A stretch of 64,000 nt of DNA from NCBI GenBank assembly GCA_003671275.1, contig QWPB01000033.1, positions 1 through 64,000 on the forward strand, given 5' to 3'. Positions 17,901 through 27,428 of this stretch are shown here, one piece after another. The position numbers were made by a program, and so were the translations under genes. The notes below the pieces were generated by a model. It worked only from the letters and a program-made list of their open reading frames with translations, was not told where the DNA came from and did not search any database. This DNA is from Planctomycetota bacterium (GTDB taxonomy: Bacteria; Planctomycetota; Planctomycetia; Planctomycetales; Planctomycetaceae). Positions within the stretch are counted from its first letter, which is position 1. Every line of letters begins with the position of its first letter.

Positions 17901-18051
17901 TGATGACTACTCCGGCTCCGCTCCCCGGAGTAGAGCCCCCCGTGACAACCAGGGGCACCCGACAACCAGTGGCACTTTGTCAGGCCCGGCTGGGGGCATC
18001 CTCACATTTCCCTGGCGATCTCCCGCAGGCCACATTCAGCGGATCATGGCC

Positions 18052-20007
18052 TCAATCGATATAGATGAACTCATTCAGGTTCCACAGGGCATGACAAAGA
18101 TCGACCCAGCCTTCCGCATCGGGAGCGGAGGCGATCAGTGCCTGGGCGGACTGGATCTCCCTGGATGTCGCAGACCGACCGAGCACACGCTGGTAAAGCT
18201 CCTGAATCCGTTGGCCCTCATCGGCCGTGCGGGTCGAAACCGTGGTCCACAAGCTGCGGGCCTGGTCCTGGGCAAACTCCGAATTCAGTAAGTGCAGAGC
18301 CTGTGGCGCAATGGTTGACTGCAAACGGCGGGAACAGCTGAGGTTCGAATCCGGTTTGTCAAATACCTCCAGCAAGGGGAGTCGCAGGTTCCGACGGGCA
18401 AACAGATAGAGACTGCGGCGGGTATGTTCGGCGGGATCTGGAGTGACATCCCACTGCCCCTTGAGCAGCGTCGAGGCGACCGCTGGAGGCAGTGGTGGGC
18501 GGACTCCGGGGCCACCTGCCTGGCGATTCAATTCTCCCGAAATGGCCAGCATGGCATCTCGAACGGCTTCGCCTTCCAGTCGAATCCGGCGGCGACGTCC
18601 CAGCCAATGGTTCTGCGGATCATCCCGCAACAGCTGTCCCCACTGTTCCGATGAGGACTGTTCTGTCGGGAAACTCGCCAGCCGATAGGTCGCGGAGCTG
18701 AGCATCAACCGATGCAACTGCTTCAAATCCCAGCCCGACTCCATGAACTCGGCTGCCAGCCAGTCGAGCAGCTCCGGGTGAGACACATCCTCTCCCAGCC
18801 AGCCAAAGTCACTGGCGGTGGGACGCAACCCCACCCCGAAGTGATGTTGCCAGACGCGGTTCACCATCACGCGCGCGGTCAGTGGATGCTCACGGCGGGT
18901 CAACCACTCTGCCAAGGCACGCCGCCGTCCGGCCTGCGCGGGGAGTGACGAACTCGATGAAGTTCCTGTGAGAATGCGGGGGAATTGAGGGGTTAGTTCG
19001 GGACCGGGGCGGCGGAAATCCCCGCGAATCCAGAGACGGCTGGCAGGCGATTCCTTCTCCCGGTTCCAGACCACGCGGGCGGTGGGCAGTTTCTTCGGTA
19101 TCGCTTCCCCGCCCGCATCGGGGTCATCCTCGGATTTCGGTTTCACCGGAAACAGATCGATCGTCTCAAAGCAGGCTCTCAGCCTGTAAAAGTCCAGCTG
19201 GGAAATCGGGTCGACTTTGTGATGGTGGCATTCGGCACACCCGACTTGCAGCCCAAGAACGACATCTCCGAGATTGGCGGTCATGCCATTCAGGTAAATG
19301 TGTCGCCGTTCTTCCTGGGAATTCAGATCAGGCATATCGGGGCCAGCGAGCAGATACCCCGTGGCCACCCAGGTCTCTGAATCGCCGGGAACGATCTCGT
19401 CCGCAGCCAGTTGCAGTTGCAGAAAACGGTCGTAGGGCAAATTGGCATTGAGGGCCGACACGACCCAGTCGCGATAACGCCATGCCTCGGGACGGACCAG
19501 ATCGTGCTCAAAGCCATCGGTCTCGGCAAACCGCACTAGATCCAACCAGTGCTGAGCCCATCGTTCCCCATAGGCGGAGGAAGAAAGCAGGCGGTCGAGT
19601 ACCTGATAGTACGCAGCATCCAGGTCATCGGCTGCGAGAAACCCGGCCTGTTCTTCCCGAGTGGGCGGTAACCCCGTCAGATCGAAGGTCACTCGCCGCA
19701 ACAGCGTCAGTCGCCCGGCAGCTTCCACCGGAGCCAGCTGCTTCTCCTTCAGCCGGGCGAATACAAACTGATCGATAGCTCCCCGGGACCAGATGTCTCC
19801 ATCGATGCGAGGAACCTGTGGGCGAACGACCGGTTGATAAGCCCAGTATTCGCGGTCGATTTGAGACAGGGGTGGTTCGTCTCTATCGGCTACGGGGGCC
19901 CGCTCCTCTGCCGCGAGGCCTCCCAGCACACTCCCCAACCAAACCAGGACAACCATCCCCCATCGAGTGGGAACCGGGAATTTCACAGTGAAGAGTATCG
20001 ACTTCAC
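18052..20007 (-). CDS. DUF1549/DUF1553 secreted protein
   Basis: 651 residues. N-terminal signal or anchor segment (WGMVVLVWLGSVLGGLAA), DUF1549 from about residue 75 (GAIDQFVFARLKEKQLAPV ... LTLLRRVTFDLTGLPPT) with CAECHHHKVDPISQLDFY, a CxxCH haem-like motif, then DUF1553 (EHPLTARVMVNRVWQHHFG, LEGEAVRDAML, QALHLLNS). The N-terminal PSCyt1 cytochrome domain found in longer relatives is absent. It overlaps the upstream DUF1501 gene by 4 nt (ATGA), so the two are translated together. The pair is a planctomycete hallmark, thought to work in surface polymer breakdown; the substrate is unknown. Confidence 0.9.
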   Translation of the reverse strand: MKSILFTVKFPVPTRWGMVVLVWLGSVLGGLAAEERAPVADRDEPPLSQIDREYWAYQPVVRPQVPRIDGDIWSRGAIDQFVFARLKEKQLAPVEAAGRLTLLRRVTFDLTGLPPTREEQAGFLAADDLDAAYYQVLDRLLSSSAYGERWAQHWLDLVRFAETDGFEHDLVRPEAWRYRDWVVSALNANLPYDRFLQLQLAADEIVPGDSETWVATGYLLAGPDMPDLNSQEERRHIYLNGMTANLGDVVLGLQVGCAECHHHKVDPISQLDFYRLRACFETIDLFPVKPKSEDDPDAGGEAIPKKLPTARVVWNREKESPASRLWIRGDFRRPGPELTPQFPRILTGTSSSSSLPAQAGRRRALAEWLTRREHPLTARVMVNRVWQHHFGVGLRPTASDFGWLGEDVSHPELLDWLAAEFMESGWDLKQLHRLMLSSATYRLASFPTEQSSSEQWGQLLRDDPQNHWLGRRRRIRLEGEAVRDAMLAISGELNRQAGGPGVRPPLPPAVASTLLKGQWDVTPDPAEHTRRSLYLFARRNLRLPLLEVFDKPDSNLSCSRRLQSTIAPQALHLLNSEFAQDQARSLWTTVSTRTADEGQRIQELYQRVLGRSATSREIQSAQALIASAPDAEGWVDLCHALWNLNEFIYID

Positions 20008-21401
20008 GCCAGAATCTCCCGAACCACATGCCCGTCCACTTCGGTCAGACGCTGATCCCGGCCATTGTGGTAATAGGTCAACTTCGTATGGTCGAATCCC
20101 AGTAGATGCAGAATGGTCGCATGCAGGTCATGGACATGAACCGGCTTGTCGACCGCCCGCAGGCCGACCTCATCGGTGGCTCCGTGGACCATCCCGCCCC
20201 GCACTCCGCCACCCGCCATCCAGACGGTATAGCCCCATGGGTTATGGTCCCGACCAGTCCCCTGTTCACTCATCGGCATCCGCCCGAATTCACCACCCCA
20301 GACGACCAGGGTGTCTTCCAGCAATCCCCGCTGCTTCAGATCCGCAAGCAGGGCCGCCACCGGTTGATCGGTGGCCCGGCACATCCGCGTATGGTTCTCC
20401 TGGACATCGGTGTGGGCATCCCAGCCGACGGTGTCACCGGAGTAGAGTTGCACGAACCGCACACCGTTTTCAATCATGCGGCGGGCTAACAGGCATCGCG
20501 TTCCGAACTCACGGGTGACTTTTTGATCGAGCCCATACAGAGACTGGGTGGCAGCGGTTTCCTGTTCGAGATTCAGGACCTCCGGGGCCACCGACTGCAT
20601 GCGAAAGGCCAACTCGTAGGACTCAATCCGGGCGGCCAATTCGCTTTCTTCCTGACGGAACTGCCAGTGTTCCAGGTTTCTCTCGTGAATGAAATCGAGC
20701 ATTCGCCGCTGCCGGGATTCGGTCATTCCGGATGGTCGATTGAGGTGGAGGATCGGCGGAGCCTCGGACCGGACGGTAGTCCCCTGATAGGTCGCGGGCA
20801 GGTATCCACTGCCCCAGGCGGGCGGCCCCCCCTTGATGCCCGCCCCCTGATCAAGCATTACAACGAACGCCGGAAGATTACGGTTCTCACTTCCCAGACC
20901 ATACGACACCCAGCTGCCCAGACTCGGGCGTCCGGTCAGGATACTACCGGTGTTCATTTGATAAACCGACTGCGGATGATTCACGCTGTCGCCGTGACAG
21001 CTGCGAAGCACACACAATTCGTCGGCATGCGTGGCGATCCGCGGCAGGAAGTCACTAATTTCGATCCCGGACGCCCCGTGCGGCTGGAACGGCTTGATCG
21101 GGGCCAGCAGCGGATTGGTAGCCACCTTGCGGCGGGTCATTACGGTGCCGAAGCTGTCGGGGAGCGGCTGTCCCGCATATTTCTGCAAGGCGGGTTTGGG
21201 ATCAAACAGATCGACGTGACTGGGGCCCCCATGCATGAACAGGTAGATGACCTGTTTGGCCCGGGGAGTAAAGTGAGGACGAGGAATCTCGGTTCCCGCA
21301 TGGGATTCCCCCGCCAGCATCAATGAACAGGCGAGAGCTCCGAAACCGCTGCCGCTCCGAGCGAGAAACTGCCGACGACTTGTTCCGCCCCAGATGCTCA
21401 T
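20004..21401 (-). CDS. DUF1501 protein, Tat-exported, sulfatase-like fold
   Basis: 465 residues. A Tat signal (GTSRRQFLARSGSGFGALA) is followed by the alkaline-phosphatase-superfamily-like DUF1501 domain: KQVIYLFMHGGPSHVDLFDPK, RSCHGDSVNHPQSVYQMNTG, WGGEFGRMPMSE and the closing HLLGFDHTKLTYYHNGRDQRLT. The ATG at 21401 gives the twin-Arg motif; 53 upstream in-frame codons lack it. First gene of the two-gene operon with the DUF1553 protein. In many planctomycetes the DUF1553 gene comes first; here the order is reversed. Confidence 0.9.
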   Translation of the reverse strand: MSIWGGTSRRQFLARSGSGFGALACSLMLAGESHAGTEIPRPHFTPRAKQVIYLFMHGGPSHVDLFDPKPALQKYAGQPLPDSFGTVMTRRKVATNPLLAPIKPFQPHGASGIEISDFLPRIATHADELCVLRSCHGDSVNHPQSVYQMNTGSILTGRPSLGSWVSYGLGSENRNLPAFVVMLDQGAGIKGGPPAWGSGYLPATYQGTTVRSEAPPILHLNRPSGMTESRQRRMLDFIHERNLEHWQFRQEESELAARIESYELAFRMQSVAPEVLNLEQETAATQSLYGLDQKVTREFGTRCLLARRMIENGVRFVQLYSGDTVGWDAHTDVQENHTRMCRATDQPVAALLADLKQRGLLEDTLVVWGGEFGRMPMSEQGTGRDHNPWGYTVWMAGGGVRGGMVHGATDEVGLRAVDKPVHVHDLHATILHLLGFDHTKLTYYHNGRDQRLTEVDGHVVREILA

Positions 21402-21514
21402 TGGCTCCGTCTCCCGGCTTCGAGACAATCGGAATCGAGCCACATTCCACGGGTTTGATGCTAACCCGTTCCGGAAGGAGTGACAATGCGGGACCGTCTG
21501 CCGCCACACTTCGA

Positions 21515-21943
21515 TTAGGGCAAGAACCGGTGGCGTTCCTCCGGAGTTGGAAGTCGGCAAGTTTCATGCTGACCGAACCAGCGATAGCGATTCCGGGAGA
21601 CGAATCGGTACCCCGCATCTCGAAGAAATCGCGGGATTATTCGGATTAATACTCCGCAACACGGCCACCATCCTGGCAATTGACGCAGCAGATGCACCAC
21701 CGCATCGGACTGCCGCAGCATCCCTTGCGGCGTTGCGACGACCAGCGTGTTCAAGGTTTCACGATCATCGAGCGGGACACGGGTGGCAGCCGTTTCCCCT
21801 TGCAGCGGGGCAAACAACAGCTGCCCCGCTCGATCACGGGTGAGCAGGAATTGGACCGTGGAATTACAGAGCCCACACACGCCATCAAAGAATACAATCG
21901 TCTGATCGGCGGATGTCGGAGGAATGGGGGGGGCAACAGTCAT
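21515..21943 (-). CDS. DCC family (DUF393) thiol-disulfide oxidoreductase-like protein
   Basis: 142 residues. The family-defining FDGVCGLCN motif sits at about 19-27, followed by VQFLLTRDRAGQLLFAPLQ and the C-terminal RDAGYRFVSRNRYRWFG, both standard in DUF393. The CxxC is thought to be redox-active. It is likely a lone gene: about 110 nt separate it from DUF1501. Confidence 0.88.
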   Translation of the reverse strand: MTVAPPIPPTSADQTIVFFDGVCGLCNSTVQFLLTRDRAGQLLFAPLQGETAATRVPLDDRETLNTLVVATPQGMLRQSDAVVHLLRQLPGWWPCCGVLIRIIPRFLRDAGYRFVSRNRYRWFGQHETCRLPTPEERHRFLP

Positions 21944-22194
21944 GGAAACCTCGAAACGAGAACATACCAGCTTTCATCGAGTCCGTGGCAGTGCATTTGG
22001 TGAGGATGGCATCCTTCGAGCGGGCCGCTCTCTATCGGTGAGTGGAGGGGAATGAGCGGATCTCCTGTGTCGCCCGGCTGTTCCCCAAGGAACCGCAACT
22101 TGTGGGGAATCACAACCGCCGACATTCACCGGTTCCATAAAAACGGCATTCGCCCCCTGCTGTGTTGTGGCAGGTGCTCTACAATCCCGAGATC

Positions 22195-24030
22195 ATGGGT
22201 TATCGCAATCTGACCGAGTGTGTGGCGGATCTGGAGCGGACGGGGCAACTCGTGCGGATTCCGCATGAGGTTGATCCGAATCTGGAGATGGCCGAGATTC
22301 AGCGGCGGATCTATCAGGCTCAGGGGCCCGCTCTGCTTTTCGAGCGGGTCAAGGGGACCGCCTTTCCGATGCTGGGGAATCTGTACGGAACCCTCGACCG
22401 GACGCGATTCCTGTTTCGCGACACCCTGGATCTGGTGCGGCGGCTGGTCGAGATCAAGATTGACCCGTCCGCAATTGCCAAGGCCCCGTTTCGATACCTG
22501 CGAGCCTTGCCAGTTGCCTGGGCGATGCGGCCCCAACGCGTGCGGCGCGGGCCGGTGTTGGAGTGTGAGACCACGCTCGATCAGCTTCCCGCGCTGCGGT
22601 CCTGGCCGCAGGACGGTGGGCCATTTATCACGTTGCCCGCCGTCTATACCGAGCATCCCGAACACCCCGGCTGGTCCAACTCAAACCTCGGGATGTATCG
22701 CGTTCAGCTCGCCGGTAACGAATACGCGCCAAACCGCGAGGTCGGACTACACTACCAGATCCATCGCGGGATCGGCGTTCACCACGCAGCGGCGATCCGT
22801 CGAGGGGAGCCGCTACGTGTCAACATCGCGGTGGGAGGGCCACCCTCGTTACCCGTATCGGCGGTGATGCCCCTGCCCGAGGGGCTCTCGGAGCTGACCT
22901 TCGCAGGGGCTCTGGCCGGGCACCGAATGCGACTCGCGGATTCCCCGACGGGCGGACTACCCTTGGTGGCTGAGGCTGATTTTTGTCTGGTCGGGTCGAT
23001 CGATCCGGCCCGGACGAAACCCGAGGGGCCGTTCGGGGACCATCTGGGATATTACAGCCTCGTTCATCAGTTCCCGGTCATGACCATCGAGAAGGTCTAC
23101 CACCGGCGGGGAGCAATCTGGCCATTCACCGTGGTCGGAAGACCGCCCCAGGAAGACACTTCGTTTGGTGAACTGATTCATGAAATCACGGGCCCCGCGA
23201 TCCCCAGCGTGTTGCCCGGTGTGAAGTCCGTACATGCGGTTGACGCGGCGGGGGTGCATCCCCTGCTGCTGGCGATCGGCAGCGAACGCTATGTGCCCTA
23301 CGCCGCAAAACGCCGTCCGATGGAGTTATTGACACAGGCCAACGCCCTGCTGGGACAGGGGCAGTTATCGCTGGCCAAGTATCTGCTGATCGTGGCTCAT
23401 GAGGATCAGCCCGACCTGGACATTCATGATATCCGGGCCTTCTTGAAGCATTGGCTGGAACGGGTCGACTGGACCAGCGACCTGCATTTTCAGACCCGGA
23501 CCACTATCGACACCCTCGACTACTCGGGGCAGGGTTTCAACTTCGGTTCCAAGGTCGTCATCGCCGCTGCCGGAGAGCCGCGGCGGTCGCTGGAGAGGCA
23601 ACTGCCCGGAGCGATGAGACTACCCGATGGGTTCACGAATCCGCAGGTGGCCCTGCCAGGAATATTGGCGGTGCAGGCTCCGGTCTGCCGCGTGGCAGCC
23701 GATGGGATCAAGGAACGGTTCTGCCATGAACTGCTGCCGCTGGAGTGCCTGCCCAGGTTTCCACTGATCGTACTGGTCGACAACAGTGAATTCGCAGCCC
23801 GCAATCTGAATAACTTTCTCTGGTCGACGTTTACGCGGTCCAATCCTGCCGTCGATATCGATGGAATCGACCGCTTCGTGGAGGACAAACACTGGGGCTG
23901 CCGGGGGCCGCTGGTGATCGACGCCCGCCTCAAACCGCATAACGCCCCGCCCTTGATCGAAGACCCGGAGATCACCCGCCGCGTCGATCAGCTGGCGGCT
24001 CCCGGGGGGCCGCTGCAGGGGATCATTTAG
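22195..24030 (+). CDS. UbiD family decarboxylase
   Basis: 611 residues. UbiD enzymes use prenylated FMN for reversible decarboxylation of aromatic or unsaturated acids, including steps in quinone synthesis. Visible: the start MGYRNLTECVADLERTGQLV, SNLGMYRVQL, the prFMN-site segment GLHYQIHRGIGVHHAAA, EADFCLVGSID with EGPFGDHLGYYS, and KHWGCRGPLVIDARLK near the end. It is about 110 residues longer than E. coli UbiD, like the long planctomycete and Bacteroidetes forms. ATG 22195 fits the family start. The 3' end overlaps the convergent glycosylase gene by 4 nt. A role in menaquinone synthesis is likely but not shown. Confidence 0.88.
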   Translation: MGYRNLTECVADLERTGQLVRIPHEVDPNLEMAEIQRRIYQAQGPALLFERVKGTAFPMLGNLYGTLDRTRFLFRDTLDLVRRLVEIKIDPSAIAKAPFRYLRALPVAWAMRPQRVRRGPVLECETTLDQLPALRSWPQDGGPFITLPAVYTEHPEHPGWSNSNLGMYRVQLAGNEYAPNREVGLHYQIHRGIGVHHAAAIRRGEPLRVNIAVGGPPSLPVSAVMPLPEGLSELTFAGALAGHRMRLADSPTGGLPLVAEADFCLVGSIDPARTKPEGPFGDHLGYYSLVHQFPVMTIEKVYHRRGAIWPFTVVGRPPQEDTSFGELIHEITGPAIPSVLPGVKSVHAVDAAGVHPLLLAIGSERYVPYAAKRRPMELLTQANALLGQGQLSLAKYLLIVAHEDQPDLDIHDIRAFLKHWLERVDWTSDLHFQTRTTIDTLDYSGQGFNFGSKVVIAAAGEPRRSLERQLPGAMRLPDGFTNPQVALPGILAVQAPVCRVAADGIKERFCHELLPLECLPRFPLIVLVDNSEFAARNLNNFLWSTFTRSNPAVDIDGIDRFVEDKHWGCRGPLVIDARLKPHNAPPLIEDPEITRRVDQLAAPGGPLQGII

Positions 24031-24545
24031 CCTCCCGTGTGGGCAGCGATGACCTGCCAGGCCGCCCGCTTCTGCTCCCACCTCAACGCCGCATGAGCCG
24101 GACTTGTCGATGGCAGACGATGCAGCTGCAACCGGTCGCGAAGAGTACTGGGGAGTTGATTCCAGACATGACGATGAAACAGCGTCTGGGCGGTCGAGCC
24201 GTTGAAGTAGATGTCGCTGACCTGGGGATGTTCGTTCAGAAATACCTCAAACGGCTGGACGGTGACGGACAGTGGATCAATGGCGGCGTCACCACTGCCG
24301 GGGCGAGTGCAGGTAGCCAGTACGTCCCAAACAGCCACGCGGGCTGCCCGGAGCGCATCGACCCGCTGAGGGTAACTCGCGGCGGGATCGAATCCACAGA
24401 TCGTCCCCATGATTCGCCAGAAGGTGTTCCGGGGGTGGGCGTAATACTGTCCGGCCTGCAGCGAAGCCACGCCGGGCATACTCCCCAGGATCAAGACACG
24501 GGCATCCGGTGCGGACAACGGAGGAAAGCTCTGCACGCGTGACAT
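24027..24545 (-). CDS. DNA-deoxyinosine (hypoxanthine) glycosylase, UDG superfamily family 6
   Basis: 172 residues. The family 6 signature is complete: [22 protein letters not shown] with RNTFW, then [12 protein letters not shown] and the closing loop [12 protein letters not shown]. These enzymes remove deaminated purine (hypoxanthine) from DNA. The start [11 protein letters not shown] fits other members, and the protein is standard length. Convergent with ubiD. Confidence 0.9.
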   Translation of the reverse strand: MSRVQSFPPLSAPDARVLILGSMPGVASLQAGQYYAHPRNTFWRIMGTICGFDPAASYPQRVDALRAARVAVWDVLATCTRPGSGDAAIDPLSVTVQPFEVFLNEHPQVSDIYFNGSTAQTLFHRHVWNQLPSTLRDRLQLHRLPSTSPAHAALRWEQKRAAWQVIAAHTGG

Positions 24546-24672
24546 CCGTCAACTCCCCCCTGCGAACGATTCGAGGCCGGTGTCGGCATCTGCTATCTTA
24601 TACGAGGGCTCGCGAATCGCTGATTGGCCCTGCCCGCCGAAAACTGCTCTGTCGATCGAGGAACCGACTGTT

Positions 24673-25560
24673 ATGGCCATCCGTTTCACCAAGATGCAAG
24701 GTGCCGGGAACGACTACGTGTACGTGAACGCCTTTATGGAAGGGTTGCCGGCGGACCTGCCTGAACTGGCCCGGAAGATCAGTGACCGCAACTTTGGTGT
24801 CGGTGGCGATGGCATGATTCTGGTTTGCCCGCCAACGGAGGGCAATGCCGATGCCCGCATGCGGATGTTTAACAACGATGGCAGTGAATCCGAGATGTGT
24901 GGCAACGGCATCCGCTGTGTCGCCAAGTACGTCTACGATCATGGGATTGCGCAAACCGACGTATTGAAGATTGAAACCGGTCGGGGCGTACTGACCTTGC
25001 AGGTCTATCCGAACACCGCTGGCAAGGTCGAACGGGTACGGGTCAATATGGGTGAGCCGATTCTGGAGGCCAGCCGGATTCCCACGACGCTGACCGGGGA
25101 TCGCGTGGTCGATGGACCGCTGGCGATTGCCGACTGGCTGACGAATCCACCCGCGTGGTTCACTGAATGCGGCCTCGATCCGCGAATGACCTGTGTCAGT
25201 ATGGGGAATCCGCATGTGGTTCTGTACTGCCACGATGTCAGCCGGGTACCACTGACGATGGTCGGTCCAATCCTGGAGAATGCTCCGCTCTTTCCCCGCC
25301 GGATCAACGTCCATTTCGTGCAGGTCCACTCGGACAGCGAGGTCACGATGCGGACGTGGGAACGCGGCAGCGGGATTACTCTGGCCTGTGGTACCGGGGC
25401 CTGTTCCGTGGCTGTGGCGGGCGTGCTCAGCGGGCGGACCGGACACGTCTTGCTGGCTCATCTTCCGGGTGGCGATCTCCAGTTGGAGTGGGAGAGCCAG
25501 GGCCCGGTCTTCATGACCGGCCCGGCCACAGAAGTGTTCGAAGGAGTTTGGCCAGACTGA
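24673..25560 (+). CDS. dapF: Diaminopimelate epimerase
   Basis: 295 residues. Converts LL- to meso-diaminopimelate for peptidoglycan and lysine. The two catalytic cysteines are present: Cys76 in [10 protein letters not shown] and Cys239 in [10 protein letters not shown]. The N-terminal [11 protein letters not shown] matches the family. ATG 24673 starts at [10 protein letters not shown]; upstream in-frame codons to 24580 are not conserved. A 4HBT gene follows after 69 nt on the same strand. A meso-DAP step fits the presence of ftsW in a wall-bearing planctomycete. Confidence 0.96.
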   Translation: MAIRFTKMQGAGNDYVYVNAFMEGLPADLPELARKISDRNFGVGGDGMILVCPPTEGNADARMRMFNNDGSESEMCGNGIRCVAKYVYDHGIAQTDVLKIETGRGVLTLQVYPNTAGKVERVRVNMGEPILEASRIPTTLTGDRVVDGPLAIADWLTNPPAWFTECGLDPRMTCVSMGNPHVVLYCHDVSRVPLTMVGPILENAPLFPRRINVHFVQVHSDSEVTMRTWERGSGITLACGTGACSVAVAGVLSGRTGHVLLAHLPGGDLQLEWESQGPVFMTGPATEVFEGVWPD

Positions 25561-25629
25561 GCCGAACGGTGGCGGTCTGGATGGTGTGGTGGAATTTCCG
25601 GCGTAATCTCCCTGATGGTGGTCTGATTC

Positions 25630-26040
25630 ATGACTCCGTTCGTTACCAATCGCCGCGTTGCCTTTTCTGAAACCGATATGGCCGGGATCGTCCACTTCGC
25701 CAACTTCTATCGCTGGATGGAAGAAACGGAGCACGAGTTCTTCCGATCCCGTGGATTGCGGATCATGGAGCAGCAAACCGACGGAACGTATATCGGGTGG
25801 CCTCGCGTGTCCGCGACGTGCCACTACGAAGCTCCCGCCCACTATGAGGACGAGATTGAAGCCCGCTTGCTGGTCGAAAGGGTCGGGTATAAGTCGCTGA
25901 CGTTTCTGATCGAGTTCTGGCTCGGTGCCAAGCGGCTGGCTTACGGTCGGATGAAAACGGCCTGTTGCATCTGCCGGGCAAACGGGACATTGCAATCGAT
26001 CGAGATTCCGGCGAATTACCGCAGTCAGGTCGAGGTCTGA
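25630..26040 (+). CDS. Acyl-CoA thioesterase, 4HBT hot-dog family (YbgC-like)
   Basis: 136 residues, one hot-dog domain. The active-site Asp is in FSETDMAGIVHFANFYRWME (Asp near 16), the 4-hydroxybenzoyl-CoA thioesterase motif, followed by the central helix ETEHEFFRSRGL. Downstream of dapF in the same direction, probably co-transcribed. The substrate acyl group is not predictable. Confidence 0.88.
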   Translation: MTPFVTNRRVAFSETDMAGIVHFANFYRWMEETEHEFFRSRGLRIMEQQTDGTYIGWPRVSATCHYEAPAHYEDEIEARLLVERVGYKSLTFLIEFWLGAKRLAYGRMKTACCICRANGTLQSIEIPANYRSQVEV

Positions 26041-26259
26041 CGAAATCCCAGACATGCTTCCCGGCCATCCGGTGACCGTTGCAGCGGTCCACCGGATTAC
26101 ACCGGCAAGAGCCCTATCCGGGAATTACGATCTATCAAAAACCGACCCGGCGGGAGACCTGACTCTCGATCGGTGATGGCATTCCACACGCAGTCATAAG
26201 AACTGATGGTGTACTGTGGTTTGTGCCTGGAGCCGCTTCCGATTGGGTTTGCAGGAAAG

Positions 26260-26316
26260 CCGTCAGGAATGCCTGCCCCACCGACTCCATGGACCCGACA
26301 TTCCTGTCCGTGCGAG
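26260..26316. repeat. Intergenic inverted-pair repeat, CAGGAATGTC family, copy C
   Basis: GTCAGGAATGCCTGCCCCAC at the left and GACCCGACATTCCTGTCCGT at the right as inverted arms around a CGACTCCATG spacer. Same design as copies A and B. Lies in the 300-nt stretch 26041-26340, which holds no gene. Confidence 0.6.
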
Positions 26317-26340
26317 TGGAATTCAGAATTGGAATCCAGA

Positions 26341-27243
26341 CTACGGCTGGGCAACCACGCGGACGGCGGCCCCCGGTTTGGTCCGCCCCGCTTCGATGCT
26401 CTTCAACTGGTCCTGGTTGGCAGCCAGCGTTTTGGTCAACCGCAAATGCTGGTCACTCAGTTCCCGGCGCAAGGCATCGACAGCCTTAACCTGGGCATTT
26501 CTCTCGGCTTCTTCCACACGCAGCCGCTGGACAAGTCCTTCCTGAATGTCCGGCCCTGCTTCCGGTGGTTCATCGGGATTCCCGTTCAGTTCGGCCATCC
26601 GGGTGGCCAGGGCTTTCTGTGAGTTGGCCAGATTCTCCGTTTGCCGCTTCACGTTTTCCATTTCATGCGAGACCGCCTGCAAGGCGATTGCGGTTAACCC
26701 CCGCAATCCGCTGATTGTCTGGCGATAGGAATCGGGAATCGATTCGCGGACACGATAATCGCCTCGCGGCCAATTCCCGACTTCGTTCGCATAGGGATTC
26801 CGTGTGAGTTTTCCACCCGAGGTATCCTGACGCACTTCGATCAACGCCAGATCGCCGACATACGTGCTAGTCCCGTCCGCATTCTTTCCAAACACATAAA
26901 CCACGGGCAGCTTGGAGACATCCGGCTGTCCTTGTCCCAGACCCGCATTCGTGCCGACGCCCAGTTCGACCGTTCCATCCCCGGCGGGTGATGGCCCTGA
27001 ATTCGGAGCATCCCAGTCGCGGCCCCACAGATCGCGTTCGTTGTGCAGGTCGTTACGAGCGGTCTCGAATTCCTGTCGAGCAATCCGCAAATTCTTTTCG
27101 GAATCTTCGACCGTCTTCTGCTTGGCCGCGACCCGCTCCATCCAATAGGTTCGAGCCGTCAAGGCTCCACCAGCCAGCCAGGCACCCACGCCCGCACCGA
27201 TCATCAGCAAGGAGATCGCGATCCAGCCTAGAACCTTGTGCAT
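26341..27243 (-). CDS. Membrane-anchored coiled-coil protein, unknown function
   Basis: 300 residues, not recognised. One N-terminal membrane segment (IAISLLMIGAGVGAWLAGGAL), then a coiled coil (AAKQKTVEDSEKNLRIARQEFE, about 38-72), a Gly-rich linker, a central globular part (VSKLPVVYVFGKNADG ... YVGDLALIEVRQD) and a second long coiled coil (about 185-285). This looks like a periplasmic tether or scaffold. No homologous partner gene is adjacent. Confidence 0.7.
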   Translation of the reverse strand: MHKVLGWIAISLLMIGAGVGAWLAGGALTARTYWMERVAAKQKTVEDSEKNLRIARQEFETARNDLHNERDLWGRDWDAPNSGPSPAGDGTVELGVGTNAGLGQGQPDVSKLPVVYVFGKNADGTSTYVGDLALIEVRQDTSGGKLTRNPYANEVGNWPRGDYRVRESIPDSYRQTISGLRGLTAIALQAVSHEMENVKRQTENLANSQKALATRMAELNGNPDEPPEAGPDIQEGLVQRLRVEEAERNAQVKAVDALRRELSDQHLRLTKTLAANQDQLKSIEAGRTKPGAAVRVVAQP

Positions 27244-27328
27244 CGCCGCCTCAATCCACCAGACGAACGTTCCGCATGACCTGCGGAACAGGGTATCTCA
27301 CATCAACTATCGTCGAGAGCGAACCGAC

Positions 27329-27356
27329 GTGTGAGGAGAACCGGTTTTCTTCACAC
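27329..27356. promoter_or_regulatory. 28-nt near-perfect palindrome
   Basis: GTGTGAGGAGAACC / GGTTTTCTTCACAC centred on CCGG with no loop; the two differences keep G-U pairing. It lies 73 nt after the kbl stop and 86 nt upstream of the start of the coiled-coil gene, both on the minus strand. Could be an operator for the latter or a weak terminator for kbl; no T-run is present. Confidence 0.4.
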
Positions 27357-27428
27357 CGTGCCGGATATAACGAATCTACCACTCCCCTCGCGGAGTTTCC
27401 AGTAGATTCCGCCACTCCCGAGCCCGGA

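Noticed and set aside
18301-18360. tRNA-like string (GGCGCAATGGTTGACTG ... GAGGTTCGAATCC)
   Set aside because: It has D-arm-like and T-arm-like words, but no acceptor or anticodon stem can be paired, and it is antisense to a conserved part of the DUF1553 protein.
24598-26055. 485-codon open frame on the minus strand over dapF and the thioesterase
   Set aside because: Antisense shadow of two well-recognised genes; the composition is that of a reversed GC-rich coding strand.
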